Below the pieces are notes generated by a model. That model had not been told where the DNA came from. It saw nothing but the letters and a program-made list of their open reading frames with translations, and ran no database searches. A stretch of DNA of 64,000 nucleotides, taken from positions 248,001 through 312,000 of the forward strand of contig NZ_JACGWV010000003.1 of the NCBI RefSeq assembly GCF_014137995.1, given 5' to 3'. The stretch comes from Promicromonospora sukumoe (GTDB lineage Bacteria > Actinomycetota > Actinomycetes > Actinomycetales > Cellulomonadaceae). Positions 52,911-62,406 of the stretch are shown in pieces (the first letter of the stretch is position 1; the number at the start of each line of letters is the position of its first letter). The translations under genes were made by a program, and so were the position numbers.

Positions 52911-55532
52911 TCACGGCTCGGTGAGCGCGGCCCGCGGATCGTGCGACAGCACCGCGTCCAGCAGCCGTACCGCGGCGTCCTTGTCGAGCGGCGAGTTGTA
53001 GTTGCCGCACTTCGGCGACTGCACGCACGCCGGGCAGCCGTCGGCGCAGGGGCAGGCGGCGATGGCGTCGCGGGTCGCCCGCAGCCAGGCGGCGCCCAGG
53101 TCGTAGGCGCGCTCCGCGAAGCCGGCGCCGCCGGGGTAGGCGTCGTAGACGAACACGGTCGCCTCGCCGGTGTCGGCGTGCAGCTCGGTCGACACCCCGC
53201 CGAGGTCCCAGCGGTCGCACGTCGCCAGCAGCGGCAGCAGGCCGATCGAGGCGTGCTCCGCGGCGTGCAGGGCGCCGGGCGTCTGCTCGGGGGAGATGTC
53301 CGCCGCCCGCAGCACGAACTCCGGGACCGACCACCAGACCGCCACCGTGCCGAGGGTGTGCTCGGGCAGCTCGAGCTGCTCCGTCCCCAGCACCTGCATG
53401 TCCGGGACGCGACGCCGCTGGAAGCTGACCACCTGCGACGTCACCTCCACCGCGCCGAGGCCCCACGTGACCGGCCCCCACTCCCGGGTGACCAGGTCGC
53501 GGCCGGGCCCGTCGTCCGCGGTGCCGTCAGCATCCGAGGCTCCGGCAGCGCCGTCGGGCGCCCCCGCGCCGTCGTCCCAGCCCTCGATCGCGACCGACAT
53601 GACCGACCGCGACCACGTCCCGTAGTCGAGCCGACGGCGCTGCACGACGGCGGTGTGGTCGGTCAGGTCGAGGTGCGACACCACGTAGGTGGTGCCCTGG
53701 TGCACGTAGACGGCGCCGTCGTGCACCTGGCCGTCCGCGGAGGCGGCGTCGACCGTGCCGAGCATCCGGCCGGTGCCCTGCTCCACCACGCGGACGGGCG
53801 TGCCGCCCGCTCCGCGCAGGTCGGTCAGGCCCGCTGCGGCCTGGTGGTGGGTCCAGTACCACCCGGAGGTCCGACGCCGGAGCGCGCCCCGGGCGACCAG
53901 CACGTCCAGGATGCCGCGCACGTGGGCGGGTTCGCCGAAGTCCGCGAGGTCCTCGGACCGCAGCGGCGCCTCCTGGGCGGCCGCGCACAGGTGCGGCGCC
54001 AGGACGTGCGGGTTCGCCGGGTCGAACACCGTGGCCTCCAGCGGGGCGTCGAACACGGCCTCCGGGTGGGTCACGAGGTAGGTGTCGAGCGGGTCCTCGC
54101 GCGCGACGAACGCGACCAGGCCGTCCGCGCCCGCCCGTCCCGCGCGGCCCGCCTGCTGCCACAGCGACATGCGGGTGCCGGGCCAGCCCGCGATGAGCAC
54201 CGCGTCGAGGCCGGAGATGTCCACGCCGAGCTCCAGCGCATTGGTCGTCGCCAGGCCGAGCAGGTCGCCGGTCCTCAGGGCCTGCTCCAGCTCGCGGCGC
54301 TCCTCGGGGAGGTATCCGCCGCGGTAGGCCGCGATCCGGCGGCCCGCCTCGGGCGCGGAGTGCCGCAGGTGGTCACGGGCCTGCTGGGCCACCGACTCCG
54401 CGCCGCGCCGCGACCTGGTGAACGCGAGGGTGCGGGCACCGGCCGCGGCGAGGTCGGCGAGCAGGTCGGCCACCTCGGCCGTCGCGGACCGCCGGGGGTG
54501 CTCCGGCGGGGCCGTCGTCGCGATGGGCGCCGTCTCCGGGTCCGGACCCGGCAGGGCCCAGGGATCGGGCTCCGTGAGATCGGCCCGTCGCATCGAGCTC
54601 GGCTCGTCGCCGGACCGATCTCGGTGCGGGCTGCCGACCTCGGCGTCGTCCACCGGAGGCCGCCACGAGGCGATCTCCGGGGGCTGCCACAGGAGGACCG
54701 TCCGGCGGCCGGAGGGGGAGGCGTCCTCGGTGACGGCGGTGACGTCGTCGGGCCGCACGCCGATGAGGCGGGCCGCGCTGACGGCGGGCTCCGCCGTCGT
54801 CGCCGAGGCGACGACGAACGTGGGCGAGCCCTCGCCGTACCGCGCCGCGAGGCGCGCGAGCCGCCGGAGCACCAGCGAGACGTGCGCGCCGAAGACCCCG
54901 CGGTAGGCGTGCCCCTCGTCGACGACGACGTAGCGCAGCCCCTTGAGCAGCCGTGACCAGCGGCGATGGTTGGGCAGTAGTGAGTAGTGCAGGAAGTCGG
55001 GGTTGGTGAGCACGACGTCGGCGTGGTCCTGCACCCAGGACCGCTCCTCGCGCGAGGTGTCGCCGTCGCACGTCGCGACGCGGACGTCGCGCGTGCCGGC
55101 GGCGTCGAGCACACGCTCCAGCGCGCTGAGCTGGTCGGCGGCCAGGGCCTTGGTGGGACTGAGGTAGATGGTCGTGGGGCGCACGTGCGCCGACGCGATG
55201 TTCCCGGGGTCGAGCGTCGCGGCTGCGGCCGCCGTCCGGACAGCCGAGAGCGCGGGCAACCAGAACGCCAGCGACTTGCCCGAACCCGTGGACGTGGCGA
55301 CGGCGGTGTGCCGGCCCTGGTGGACGAGGTCGGCCGCGACGGCCTGGTGCGTCCACGGCCGGTCGACGCCGAGCTTCCGGTACCCCTGCACGACGGTCGC
55401 GTCGGCCCACTCGGGCCAGTCGGTGTGCTCCGCGACGCGCTCCGGGAAGGTGCGCGACGCCGTCAGCCGCTCGGCGCGCGCGTCACCGGCGAGGAGCACG
55501 TCGAGGAGGGGGTGGGCGGGGGCGTCTGGCAC
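52911..55532 (-). CDS. DEAD/DEAH-box helicase with DUF1998 zinc-binding end (MrfA/Hrq1-like)
   Basis: An 873-residue helicase thought to act in DNA repair. Motif I is ATSTGSGKSLAFWLP, Ia is YLSPTKALAADQ, II is VVVDEGHAYRGVFG (DEGH), III is VVASATTAEP; LGLATTNALELGVDISGLDA and QQAGRAGRAG are motifs V and VI. The DUF1998-type C-terminal domain ends with four clustered cysteines (CPCADGCPACVQSPKC) that bind zinc. Bacillus MrfA excises mitomycin adducts. GTG 55532 is my start; TTG 55565 would add 11 residues. It diverges from a secreted repeat protein. Confidence 0.92.
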   Translation of the reverse strand: MPDAPAHPLLDVLLAGDARAERLTASRTFPERVAEHTDWPEWADATVVQGYRKLGVDRPWTHQAVAADLVHQGRHTAVATSTGSGKSLAFWLPALSAVRTAAAAATLDPGNIASAHVRPTTIYLSPTKALAADQLSALERVLDAAGTRDVRVATCDGDTSREERSWVQDHADVVLTNPDFLHYSLLPNHRRWSRLLKGLRYVVVDEGHAYRGVFGAHVSLVLRRLARLAARYGEGSPTFVVASATTAEPAVSAARLIGVRPDDVTAVTEDASPSGRRTVLLWQPPEIASWRPPVDDAEVGSPHRDRSGDEPSSMRRADLTEPDPWALPGPDPETAPIATTAPPEHPRRSATAEVADLLADLAAAGARTLAFTRSRRGAESVAQQARDHLRHSAPEAGRRIAAYRGGYLPEERRELEQALRTGDLLGLATTNALELGVDISGLDAVLIAGWPGTRMSLWQQAGRAGRAGADGLVAFVAREDPLDTYLVTHPEAVFDAPLEATVFDPANPHVLAPHLCAAAQEAPLRSEDLADFGEPAHVRGILDVLVARGALRRRTSGWYWTHHQAAAGLTDLRGAGGTPVRVVEQGTGRMLGTVDAASADGQVHDGAVYVHQGTTYVVSHLDLTDHTAVVQRRRLDYGTWSRSVMSVAIEGWDDGAGAPDGAAGASDADGTADDGPGRDLVTREWGPVTWGLGAVEVTSQVVSFQRRRVPDMQVLGTEQLELPEHTLGTVAVWWSVPEFVLRAADISPEQTPGALHAAEHASIGLLPLLATCDRWDLGGVSTELHADTGEATVFVYDAYPGGAGFAERAYDLGAAWLRATRDAIAACPCADGCPACVQSPKCGNYNSPLDKDAAVRLLDAVLSHDPRAALTEP

Positions 55533-55703
55533 GCAGGACAGTGTCGCACCCCGGGGCTTTCCCAAGGTGGGGTCAGGACGTCGCCGAGGCGCGGTAGCAA
55601 CCTGGCCAGGACGGACGACTTCACCCGCGAATTGGCTCGGACCTGACGTGCTCCGCCGGTAGGTTCACGCCGTCATCGCTGTTCCAGTGCCGTAGGAGGA
55701 CGA

Positions 55704-58031
55704 ATGAGGCGCTCCCTGATTGCCGGAGCCACAGCGGTCGGGTTGGTGCTCACTGTCCTCGTGTCGCCGGCCGCGGCCGCCGGCACCGCGCGCCCCACAC
55801 CCGCCGTCGAGTGCGACGGCACCGCCGCGAGCGAGGCCGAGGCGGTGGCCCTTGCCGGGGTGTGCGCGGAGGACGTCGACGTGCTCGATGCCGGCGGCGA
55901 AGACACCGGGCTCGTCGCGGAACCTGGTGGGACGATGCGGTTCGAGGCGTCTGCCCAGGATCCCTACCTCTCGACCAGGGCGGCAGCTCACACGGCGCTC
56001 TCTTCCACCGCTCCGGCGGACTTCGGCTGGTCCGGGACGCAGTGGGTGGGCTACTGCGACCCGGCCGAGTACGCAGACGGCTGCGACGAGGCGGGTGTGC
56101 AGCGTCTTGCCTGGCAGTTCGACGGCTTGAGTGTCCTCCGTGACCTGGCTCCCGGGGACATCACGTCCGCCGAGCTTGTCCTTCAGGGCAGCAACGCATG
56201 GATGGATGACGTCGACTGCACGCCGAACCGGCTCGATCTCTACGACATTCCCCGGATCTCGGCGGGCACCGGCTGGTCGAGCACCGCGGGGTGGACGCAG
56301 GACCGGCACGCCGGACAGATCGCGTTCTACTGGCCTGCCTGCACGGAGAAGCCTGCCTACACGGGCTATTTCGACTTTGACGCCACACAGCTCGCGGTCA
56401 ACGCGGTGAAGGGCGACCGCTCGTCGGTGACGGTCGGTGTGCGGGCCACGGACGAGACCTGCATGACCTGCGGATGGAACTCGTTCAAGCCGACCGCGAC
56501 GCTCATCGTCCGGTTCAACCGCCCGCCCCTGGCGCCGACCGATCTTGGTGTCGGCACCCAGGGATTCAGCTACCCGTGCACCGGCGACCAGGTGCTCCGA
56601 ACGACGACTCCCTACCTGACGGCGAACATCGTCGATCCCGACCCGTACCAGGGCGGGCTGCCGGACGAACCGCAGACTGCGCCCGTGACGGCGACGTTCC
56701 GGGTAGCCAGGGCCGATGCCCCCGAGGTGACGGTCTGGGAGGGCACGGAAGGGTTCGCCAGCCGGCTACGCCATCGCGTCACCGTGCCGTCGGATGTCCT
56801 GACCAGCGGCGACTACGTCTGGTCTGTCTTCGCGACGGACGGCAGCGGTCTCGTCGGTCCCAGCGCCTCCTGCGAGTTCTCGATCGACATCGAGGCGCCC
56901 GAGGCGCCCGTGGTCCAGCCCCTGCTGGGCGGAACGGCCGTGTACCTCGAGAACGCCGAGCGCGGTGGAGTGGGCGTCATGGGATCGTTCCTGCTCACCA
57001 GCCCGTCGAGTGACGTCGTGACGTACCGGTACGGCCTCATGACGTCCCCGAGGACCGAGGTGGTGGCTACCAAGAACACGGTGATCAACGTGACTCCCAC
57101 GAGTCCCGGACCGGTCTCGCTGACGGTCGAGGCGCTCGACAAGGCCGGTAACCGCAGCGGGCAGACTACCTATCGGCTCGACGTCGCTTCGGGCGTTGCC
57201 GATCCGACGCCCCCGGCCATCACGGTGAGCGGTCCGACGTCGTACACGTTCGGTGACGTCCCTACGGCCTCCGTGACCCTGAGCGAGGACGCCGTCACGC
57301 CCTACGGGACGGTGACGGTCAGGTCGGGCTCGGCGACCGTCGGGAGCGCGACCTTCGACGAGCGCACCGAGGAGCTCGAGCTCGACGCCGCCGCACTCGG
57401 CTCCGGGACCAAGACGCTCACGTTCACCTACCGTGCCTACCCCGAGGCTCCGGCCTGGAGTACCCAGCGCACCATCACGATCACGCCGCTGGCGTTCTCC
57501 GCCCTCCGTTCCCCGTCGATCTCCGGCACCCCGCAGGTCGGCAGAACCCTCACGGCCCTGCGCGGCCCCTGGACACCGTCGCCCTCGAGGACGACCTACC
57601 AGTGGCGCGTGGACGGTAAGGCGGTCTCGGGTGCGACCGGCTCGACGTGGAAGGTCACGTCGTCGGCCAAGGGCAAGAAGGTCACCGTCGCGATCACCGG
57701 CTCGAAGACCGGCTACAGCACCAAGACCCTGGTCAGCCCCTCGACAGCTGCGGTCAAGGCCGGCGTCTTCTCGGCGCCCACGCCGAAGATCACGGGCACG
57801 TCCAAGGTCGGCGCCAAGCTGGCGGTGGTCCGCGGCACCTGGACGCCGCAGCCGACGACGGTGAAGTACCAGTGGAAGGTTGCCGGGAAGGTGGTCAAGG
57901 GTGCGACCGGCTCCACGTTCAAGGTGCCGAGCTCGGCCAAGGGCAAGCGGGTCTCCGTGGTGGTGACAGGTTCGCGGGCCGGCTACACCACCAAGGCCGT
58001 GTCCAAATCGATGACCACGCTCATCCGCTGA
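55704..58031 (+). CDS. Large secreted protein with C-terminal repeat domains
   Basis: A 775-residue exported protein. Residues 1-26 are a signal peptide (LIAGATAVGLVLTVLVSPAA, AAA). An N-terminal region (about 85-275) resembles DNRLRE-type beta domains of cell-surface proteins. Ig-like/beta-sandwich segments follow (about 280-590). The last 180 residues hold two copies of a repeat with ISGTPQVGRTLTALRGPWTP and ITGTSKVGAKLAVVRGTWTP, each with a YQW and a GATGST segment, common in surface-bound actinobacterial proteins. No sortase or anchor motif is present. The ATG follows TAGGAGG. Its function is unknown. Confidence 0.85.
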   Translation: MRRSLIAGATAVGLVLTVLVSPAAAAGTARPTPAVECDGTAASEAEAVALAGVCAEDVDVLDAGGEDTGLVAEPGGTMRFEASAQDPYLSTRAAAHTALSSTAPADFGWSGTQWVGYCDPAEYADGCDEAGVQRLAWQFDGLSVLRDLAPGDITSAELVLQGSNAWMDDVDCTPNRLDLYDIPRISAGTGWSSTAGWTQDRHAGQIAFYWPACTEKPAYTGYFDFDATQLAVNAVKGDRSSVTVGVRATDETCMTCGWNSFKPTATLIVRFNRPPLAPTDLGVGTQGFSYPCTGDQVLRTTTPYLTANIVDPDPYQGGLPDEPQTAPVTATFRVARADAPEVTVWEGTEGFASRLRHRVTVPSDVLTSGDYVWSVFATDGSGLVGPSASCEFSIDIEAPEAPVVQPLLGGTAVYLENAERGGVGVMGSFLLTSPSSDVVTYRYGLMTSPRTEVVATKNTVINVTPTSPGPVSLTVEALDKAGNRSGQTTYRLDVASGVADPTPPAITVSGPTSYTFGDVPTASVTLSEDAVTPYGTVTVRSGSATVGSATFDERTEELELDAAALGSGTKTLTFTYRAYPEAPAWSTQRTITITPLAFSALRSPSISGTPQVGRTLTALRGPWTPSPSRTTYQWRVDGKAVSGATGSTWKVTSSAKGKKVTVAITGSKTGYSTKTLVSPSTAAVKAGVFSAPTPKITGTSKVGAKLAVVRGTWTPQPTTVKYQWKVAGKVVKGATGSTFKVPSSAKGKRVSVVVTGSRAGYTTKAVSKSMTTLIR

Positions 58032-58045
58032 CGACGCCCGGTGCG

Positions 58046-58075
58046 GCCCACGCTCACAGGTCGAAGAGCGTGGGC
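58046..58075. terminator. Stem-loop between the secreted protein gene and ogt
   Basis: GCCCACGCT (58046-58054) pairs perfectly with AGCGTGGGC (58067-58075). It overlaps the last codons of the convergent ogt gene, so it probably terminates the plus-strand transcript. Confidence 0.5.
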
Positions 58076-58602
58076 TGCTCCAGGTAGACGCCCTCCGTCT
58101 CCAGCATCCGGATCTTGGTGCGTGTGCCACCGCGGGCCGAGAACCCGCCGACACGGCGGCCCACGGCCAGCACCCGGTGGCACGGCACGATCGGCGGGAA
58201 CGGGTTGCGGCCCATCGCCTGGCCCACGGCCTGCGCTGCTCCGGGCGCGCCGAGCTCGGTCGCGACCTCGCCGTACGTGCGGGTCTCGCCCGGCGGGATG
58301 GCGCGCACGATCTCGTACACCCGGCGGTCGAAGTCGGGCACGGCGCTCATGTTCAGGGGGACCTCCGCGAGGTCGCCGACGCCGTCGTCGAGCAGATGCT
58401 TCAGCGCCTCGGCCGCTGCCGCGACCGGGGCGGGCGAGGCCTCGACGGCGCCCGGGTACCAGCCGCGCACGGCACCCCGTAACTGGTCGGCGCTGCCGTG
58501 GGGCAGCGTCGAGCCGACGATCTCCGCGTCCTCGTTCCAGACGAGCGCGCACTCACCGATCGCGGTGGGGACCACCGCGAACTCGAGCCTGCTGTGGTCC
58601 AT
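58054..58602 (-). CDS. ogt: Methylated-DNA-protein-cysteine methyltransferase
   Basis: Repairs O6-alkylguanine by irreversible transfer of the alkyl group to an active-site Cys. The 182-residue protein has the motif PPIVPCHRVLAVG with that Cys, the Tyr/Arg segment AIPPGETRTYGEVA and the helix AAQAVGQAMGRNPFP. The N-terminal domain is of the Ogt type. ATG 58602 begins the protein. It stands alone between convergent and same-strand genes. Confidence 0.95.
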   Translation of the reverse strand: MDHSRLEFAVVPTAIGECALVWNEDAEIVGSTLPHGSADQLRGAVRGWYPGAVEASPAPVAAAAEALKHLLDDGVGDLAEVPLNMSAVPDFDRRVYEIVRAIPPGETRTYGEVATELGAPGAAQAVGQAMGRNPFPPIVPCHRVLAVGRRVGGFSARGGTRTKIRMLETEGVYLEQPTLFDL

Positions 58603-58654
58603 GCCGCCAACGATAGGCGGCACCACTGACACCGCCCGCACCCGGGCGCGGAGG

Positions 58655-58903
58655 TCAGTCGGTGGTCCAGCGGGCCGCCAGCTCGGTCGCCTTCTGCGTG
58701 GGGTCCGGGTCGGCGACGAGCGCGCCGGCCGCGGCCAGCCCGTCGGCATATCCGACGGCGTACGTGGTGAGCGGGGCCGCCGGGCGCTCGACGGCGTGGG
58801 CGGCGTCCCGGGCGAGGTCCAGGACCTTCTTCATGTCGATGGTGCCCGTGGGGAGGCCGAGCTCCGACTCCAGGTCGGAGATCCACTGCTTGAGGTCTGT
58901 CAT
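58655..58903 (-). CDS. DUF6457 family protein
   Basis: An 82-residue soluble helical protein: MTDLKQWISDLESELGLP at the start, DMKKVLDLARDAAHAVERPA in the middle and TTYAVGYADGLAAAG near the end. This pattern is typical of the small DUF6457 proteins encoded with mobA in Actinobacteria, and here the ATG overlaps the mobA stop by four bases. The link suggests a role in molybdenum cofactor maturation; no direct function is known. Confidence 0.82.
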   Translation of the reverse strand: MTDLKQWISDLESELGLPTGTIDMKKVLDLARDAAHAVERPAAPLTTYAVGYADGLAAAGALVADPDPTQKATELAARWTTD

Positions 58904-59526
58904 CTCTCGTCTTTCCGGTATCGGGCCACGTCGGCGGGGGTGTCGATGTCGTCGCTCCAGCCTGCCGGGTCCGGGACCTCCGCGCACCGGAGCGCGCCGA
59001 CCAGGCGCTTCATCGGCGCCCCGTCGGTCTCGATCCCGTCCAGCCCGCGGTCGAGGGCCGCGCGCCGGTACAGCCCGACCAGCCACTGGGCCCTGCCCTC
59101 GTGCACCAGGTAGGCGCCGTCCACGGGTTCACGTGAAACGGCCTCCTCCAGGTGCACGATCGCCCGGGCGGCGCCCGGCACGTCGACGGCGAGGAGCAGC
59201 ACCCAGGGCGCGCCCGGGTCCGGCAGGGCACGCAGCCCGGCGGCGAGTCCTGCCACCGGTCCACCGAACGGCGGGTCCTCCCTGGTCAGAAGAGGTGCGG
59301 AGCCCGCATAGCCCGACGCCGGATCGCGCACCGGAAGCGCGCTCGCGAGCTCCGGCGGACCCACGACGGCGACGCGGCGCGCGCGGGCGCTCGCGGCCAG
59401 CGCACGGTCGAGCAGCCGCGCACCGCCCACGACGAGCCCGGCCTTGGAGGTGCCGTCCAGGCGAGCGGCCCGGCCGCCCGCCAGCACGACGGCGTCGTAC
59501 TCGATCCTGGCGACGGTCCTGGTCAT
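58900..59526 (-). CDS. mobA: Molybdenum cofactor guanylyltransferase MobA
   Basis: Attaches GMP to molybdopterin to form the guanine dinucleotide cofactor used by nitrate reductases. The 208-residue protein has the nucleotidyltransferase signature VVLAGGRAARLDGTSKAGL (the usual Asp before Lys is Ser here), the metal-binding LLLAVDVPGA, and FGGPVAGLAAGL. The gene lies between moeA and the DUF6457 gene with four-base overlaps on both sides, a compact cofactor operon near the nitrate genes. Confidence 0.87.
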   Translation of the reverse strand: MTRTVARIEYDAVVLAGGRAARLDGTSKAGLVVGGARLLDRALAASARARRVAVVGPPELASALPVRDPASGYAGSAPLLTREDPPFGGPVAGLAAGLRALPDPGAPWVLLLAVDVPGAARAIVHLEEAVSREPVDGAYLVHEGRAQWLVGLYRRAALDRGLDGIETDGAPMKRLVGALRCAEVPDPAGWSDDIDTPADVARYRKDER

Positions 59527-60836
59527 CGCAGCATCAGCACCTGGACGACGTCCCCGGCGCGCACCTTCTCGACGTCGGGCGGCACGAGGGCCAGGCCGTC
59601 AGCCCCGGCGAGCGCCGCCAGGGAGTGGTGCGAGCCCGCGGGCTCGATCGCGCCGTCGACCACGCGGACGGGCAGCGCCTGGAGCCTGCCCGCCGGGCTG
59701 GACCACGCCGTGGCCGTGCGGAGGGAGAGGTATGCGCGGCCAGGGAGGTAACGCTGTGCGCGCACTGCTGGCTCAGCGTTACCTCCCTGGCTGAGCAGGA
59801 CTTCCCCCGAGCCCCCCAGGCCGCGCAGCCGGTCGATCGCCGGCCGCACGAACAGCTCGAACGACGCGTAGGCGCCCACCGGGTTGCCGGGCAGCGCCAG
59901 CCAGGGGGCGCCGCGCCAGCGGGCCAGCGCCTGCGGCTTGCCGGGGGACATCGCGACGGTGGCGACGTCGGCGTCCGTCACGCCGCCGGCACCCAGGGCG
60001 GACGCCGCCAGCACCTCCCGCACCACGTCGGCAGCACCCGCCGACACACCTCCCGCCGTCACGATCAGGTCGACGCCGGAGGCACGCACCGCAACGTCCA
60101 GCGCGGCGCGCAGCGCGTCCGGGTCGTCGGGCACCGGCCCCGGGCGGACGACGTCGGCCCCTGCCGCCCGCGCCGCCGCCGCGAGCATCGGACCGTTGGA
60201 GTCCGTGATCTGGCCGGGCCCGAGGCCGCCCCCGGCCGGCACCAGCTCGGCGCCCGTGGAGATCACCGCGACCAGCGGGCGACGTCGGACGGGAACACGC
60301 ACCGTGCCGGACGCGACCAGCGCGCCCACCGTCGCCGCCGTCACCACGCTGCCCGCCCTCGCGAGCAGCTCGCCCTCGGTCACGTCCTCGCCCGCGGCCC
60401 GGACGTGCGCGCGGGGGCGCCGGGCGAGCGTGACCGCCGACTCCGCCCGGGACGCGCCGGCGACGAACCGGCCGGTCGAGGTGTGCTCGACGGGGACCAC
60501 GGCGTCGGCCCCGGGCGGGAGCGGGGCCCCGGTCATGATCCGCACGGCCTCGCCCGGCCCGATCCCCTCCCGGGCGGCGGGACCGGCCCCGGCCGCGACG
60601 TCCCCCGTCACCCGGAGCGTCACCGGCGCGCCGTCGGCCGGCAGGTCGGCGAGCCGCACGGCGTACCCGTCCATCGCGGCGCTCTCGAAGGGCGGGACCG
60701 AGACCCTGGCGTACAGGTCCTCGGCGAGGACCGCGCCGTCGGCTCCCACCAGGTCCGACGCGACGGCCGGCAGTGGCTCGACGAGCGCGAGCACGTGCTC
60801 GACGTGTTCCGTGACGCTCCGCAACCGGGACTCCAT
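59523..60836 (-). CDS. moeA: Molybdopterin molybdenumtransferase MoeA
   Basis: Inserts molybdate into adenylylated molybdopterin. The 437-residue protein has PPFESAAMDGYAVRLADLPA, RIMTGAPLPPGADAVV, VISTGAELVPAG and the domain III motif TAGGVSAGAADVVRE, then LPGNPVGAYASFELFVRP. Between domain III and the C-terminal domain IV, about 17 residues (SQGG to YLPG) come from a palindromic insertion at 59740-59790. The protein stays in frame. It is the first gene of the moeA-mobA-DUF6457 operon. Confidence 0.95.
   Translation of the reverse strand: MESRLRSVTEHVEHVLALVEPLPAVASDLVGADGAVLAEDLYARVSVPPFESAAMDGYAVRLADLPADGAPVTLRVTGDVAAGAGPAAREGIGPGEAVRIMTGAPLPPGADAVVPVEHTSTGRFVAGASRAESAVTLARRPRAHVRAAGEDVTEGELLARAGSVVTAATVGALVASGTVRVPVRRRPLVAVISTGAELVPAGGGLGPGQITDSNGPMLAAAARAAGADVVRPGPVPDDPDALRAALDVAVRASGVDLIVTAGGVSAGAADVVREVLAASALGAGGVTDADVATVAMSPGKPQALARWRGAPWLALPGNPVGAYASFELFVRPAIDRLRGLGGSGEVLLSQGGNAEPAVRAQRYLPGRAYLSLRTATAWSSPAGRLQALPVRVVDGAIEPAGSHHSLAALAGADGLALVPPDVEKVRAGDVVQVLMLR
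59740..59790. repeat. Palindromic element inside moeA
   Basis: CCAGGGAGGTAACGCT (59740-59755) and AGCGTTACCTCCCTGG (59775-59790) are perfect 16-bp arms around a 19-base centre. The element is 51 bases long, 17 codons, so moeA remains open. Confidence 0.75.
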
Positions 60837-61069
60837 AGGACGACGCTATGCGAAGGGCGTTCGGGCGGGGTTACCTGTGCCTCACAACCTGGTGCCGCAC
60901 CCTGTGCGTTCTTCCTTACGGTCGATTAACTGCTCTTTGTCGGGCGATGAAACACCGTCTCCCTAGGTTTCTGGCTGTCGGTCCGACGTCGGGCCGGCCC
61001 CGGACACGGCACCTGTCGGTCCGGGCGCGCCCGGCGTCGTCGGGCATACGCCCATGCAGGGAGGACGAC

Positions 61070-62404
61070 GTGTCCACTCCGACAGCACGCGAAGCCGAGG
61101 CGACCCAGAGCGCCGGACGATCAGCCGTCCAGCGCCACACCGGACGCTGGATCGACCACTGGGACCCCGAGGACAAGACCCTCTGGGAGGACGGCGGACG
61201 CCGCACCGCCCGCCGCAACCTCGTCCTGTCGATCTTCGCCGAGTTCCTCGGGTTCGGGGTCTGGGCCGTCTGGTCCATCGTCGTGCCCCAGCTCCCCGCC
61301 GCGGGCTTCGACCTCACCGTCGACCAGATGTTCTGGCTCATCTCGGTGCCCGCCCTCGTCGGCGCCACGCTCCGCATCCCCTACACCTTTGCGGTCCCCG
61401 TCTTCGGCGGCCGCAACTGGACCATCGCGTCCGCGCTGCTCCTGCTGCTGCCCACGGGCGCGCTCATCCTCACGGTCGGCGACCCGACCACGCCGTTCCC
61501 CGTGCTGCTCGGCGCCGCGGCGCTCGCGGGCCTCGGCGGCGGCAACTTCGCGTCGTCGATGGCGAACATCTCCTTCTTCTTCCCCGAGAGGGAGAAGGGC
61601 GCGGCCCTGGGCTGGAACGCCGCCGGCGGCAACATCGGCACGGCGGCCGTGCAGCTCGCGGTGCCGCTCGTCATCGTCGCCGGGGCGGGCGTGGCGCTCG
61701 ACCGGGCCGGGCTGATCTTCATCCCGTTCATCCTGCTGGCCGCGTTCCTCGCCTGGCGCTGGATGGACAACCTGTCCTCGGCCAAGGCCGACCCGCGCTC
61801 GTTCGCCGTGGCGGTGCACCACAAGCACACGTGGGTCATCAGCTTCATCTACATCGGCACGTTCGGGTCGTTCATCGGCTACGCGGGCGCCTTCCCGACG
61901 CTCCTTGCGGCGCAGTTCCCGGAGGTCGCGATCCCGCTCGCCTTCCTCGGCGCACTCGTGGGGTCGGTCGCCCGGCCGCTGGGCGGCATCCTCGCCGACC
62001 GGGTCGGCGGCGCGGTCGTGACCGTCGGCGCCTTCGCCGTGATGGCGCTCGGCGCCGTGGGTGCCATCACCGCGCTGGGGTCCGGCAGCTTCCCGCTCTT
62101 CTTCGGCTCGTTCCTCGGCCTGTTCGTCGCCACCGGCGTGGGCAACGGCTCCGTCTACCGCATGATCCCGGCGGTCTTCCGGGCCAGCGGCGGGACGGCG
62201 AAGGCCGCCGCCGGCTGCATCGGCATCGCCGGCGCGATCGGTGCGTTCGGCGGGTTCCTCATCCCGCGCGGGTTCGCCCTGTCGACCACCGTGGCCGGGT
62301 CGATCGTGCCCGCGCTGTGGCTGTTCATCGGGGTCTACGTGGTGATGGCCCTGGTCTGCTGGCTGGTCTACGGGCGCGGCGCCATGGCCGCGGCACGGGT
62401 CTGA
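61070..62404 (+). CDS. narK: Nitrate/nitrite transporter NarK
   Basis: A 444-residue MFS transporter of the nitrate/nitrite porter family. After 55 hydrophilic residues there are 12 membrane segments. The two nitrate signatures are visible: GGGNFASSMANISFFFP with ALGWNAAGGNIG in helix 5, and FVATGVGNGSVYRMIPAVF in helix 11. It imports nitrate or exchanges it for nitrite. The GTG follows AGGGAGGAC. The nitrate reductase gene starts three bases after its stop, so they form an operon. Confidence 0.94.
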   Translation: MSTPTAREAEATQSAGRSAVQRHTGRWIDHWDPEDKTLWEDGGRRTARRNLVLSIFAEFLGFGVWAVWSIVVPQLPAAGFDLTVDQMFWLISVPALVGATLRIPYTFAVPVFGGRNWTIASALLLLLPTGALILTVGDPTTPFPVLLGAAALAGLGGGNFASSMANISFFFPEREKGAALGWNAAGGNIGTAAVQLAVPLVIVAGAGVALDRAGLIFIPFILLAAFLAWRWMDNLSSAKADPRSFAVAVHHKHTWVISFIYIGTFGSFIGYAGAFPTLLAAQFPEVAIPLAFLGALVGSVARPLGGILADRVGGAVVTVGAFAVMALGAVGAITALGSGSFPLFFGSFLGLFVATGVGNGSVYRMIPAVFRASGGTAKAAAGCIGIAGAIGAFGGFLIPRGFALSTTVAGSIVPALWLFIGVYVVMALVCWLVYGRGAMAAARV

Positions 62405-62406
62405 GC

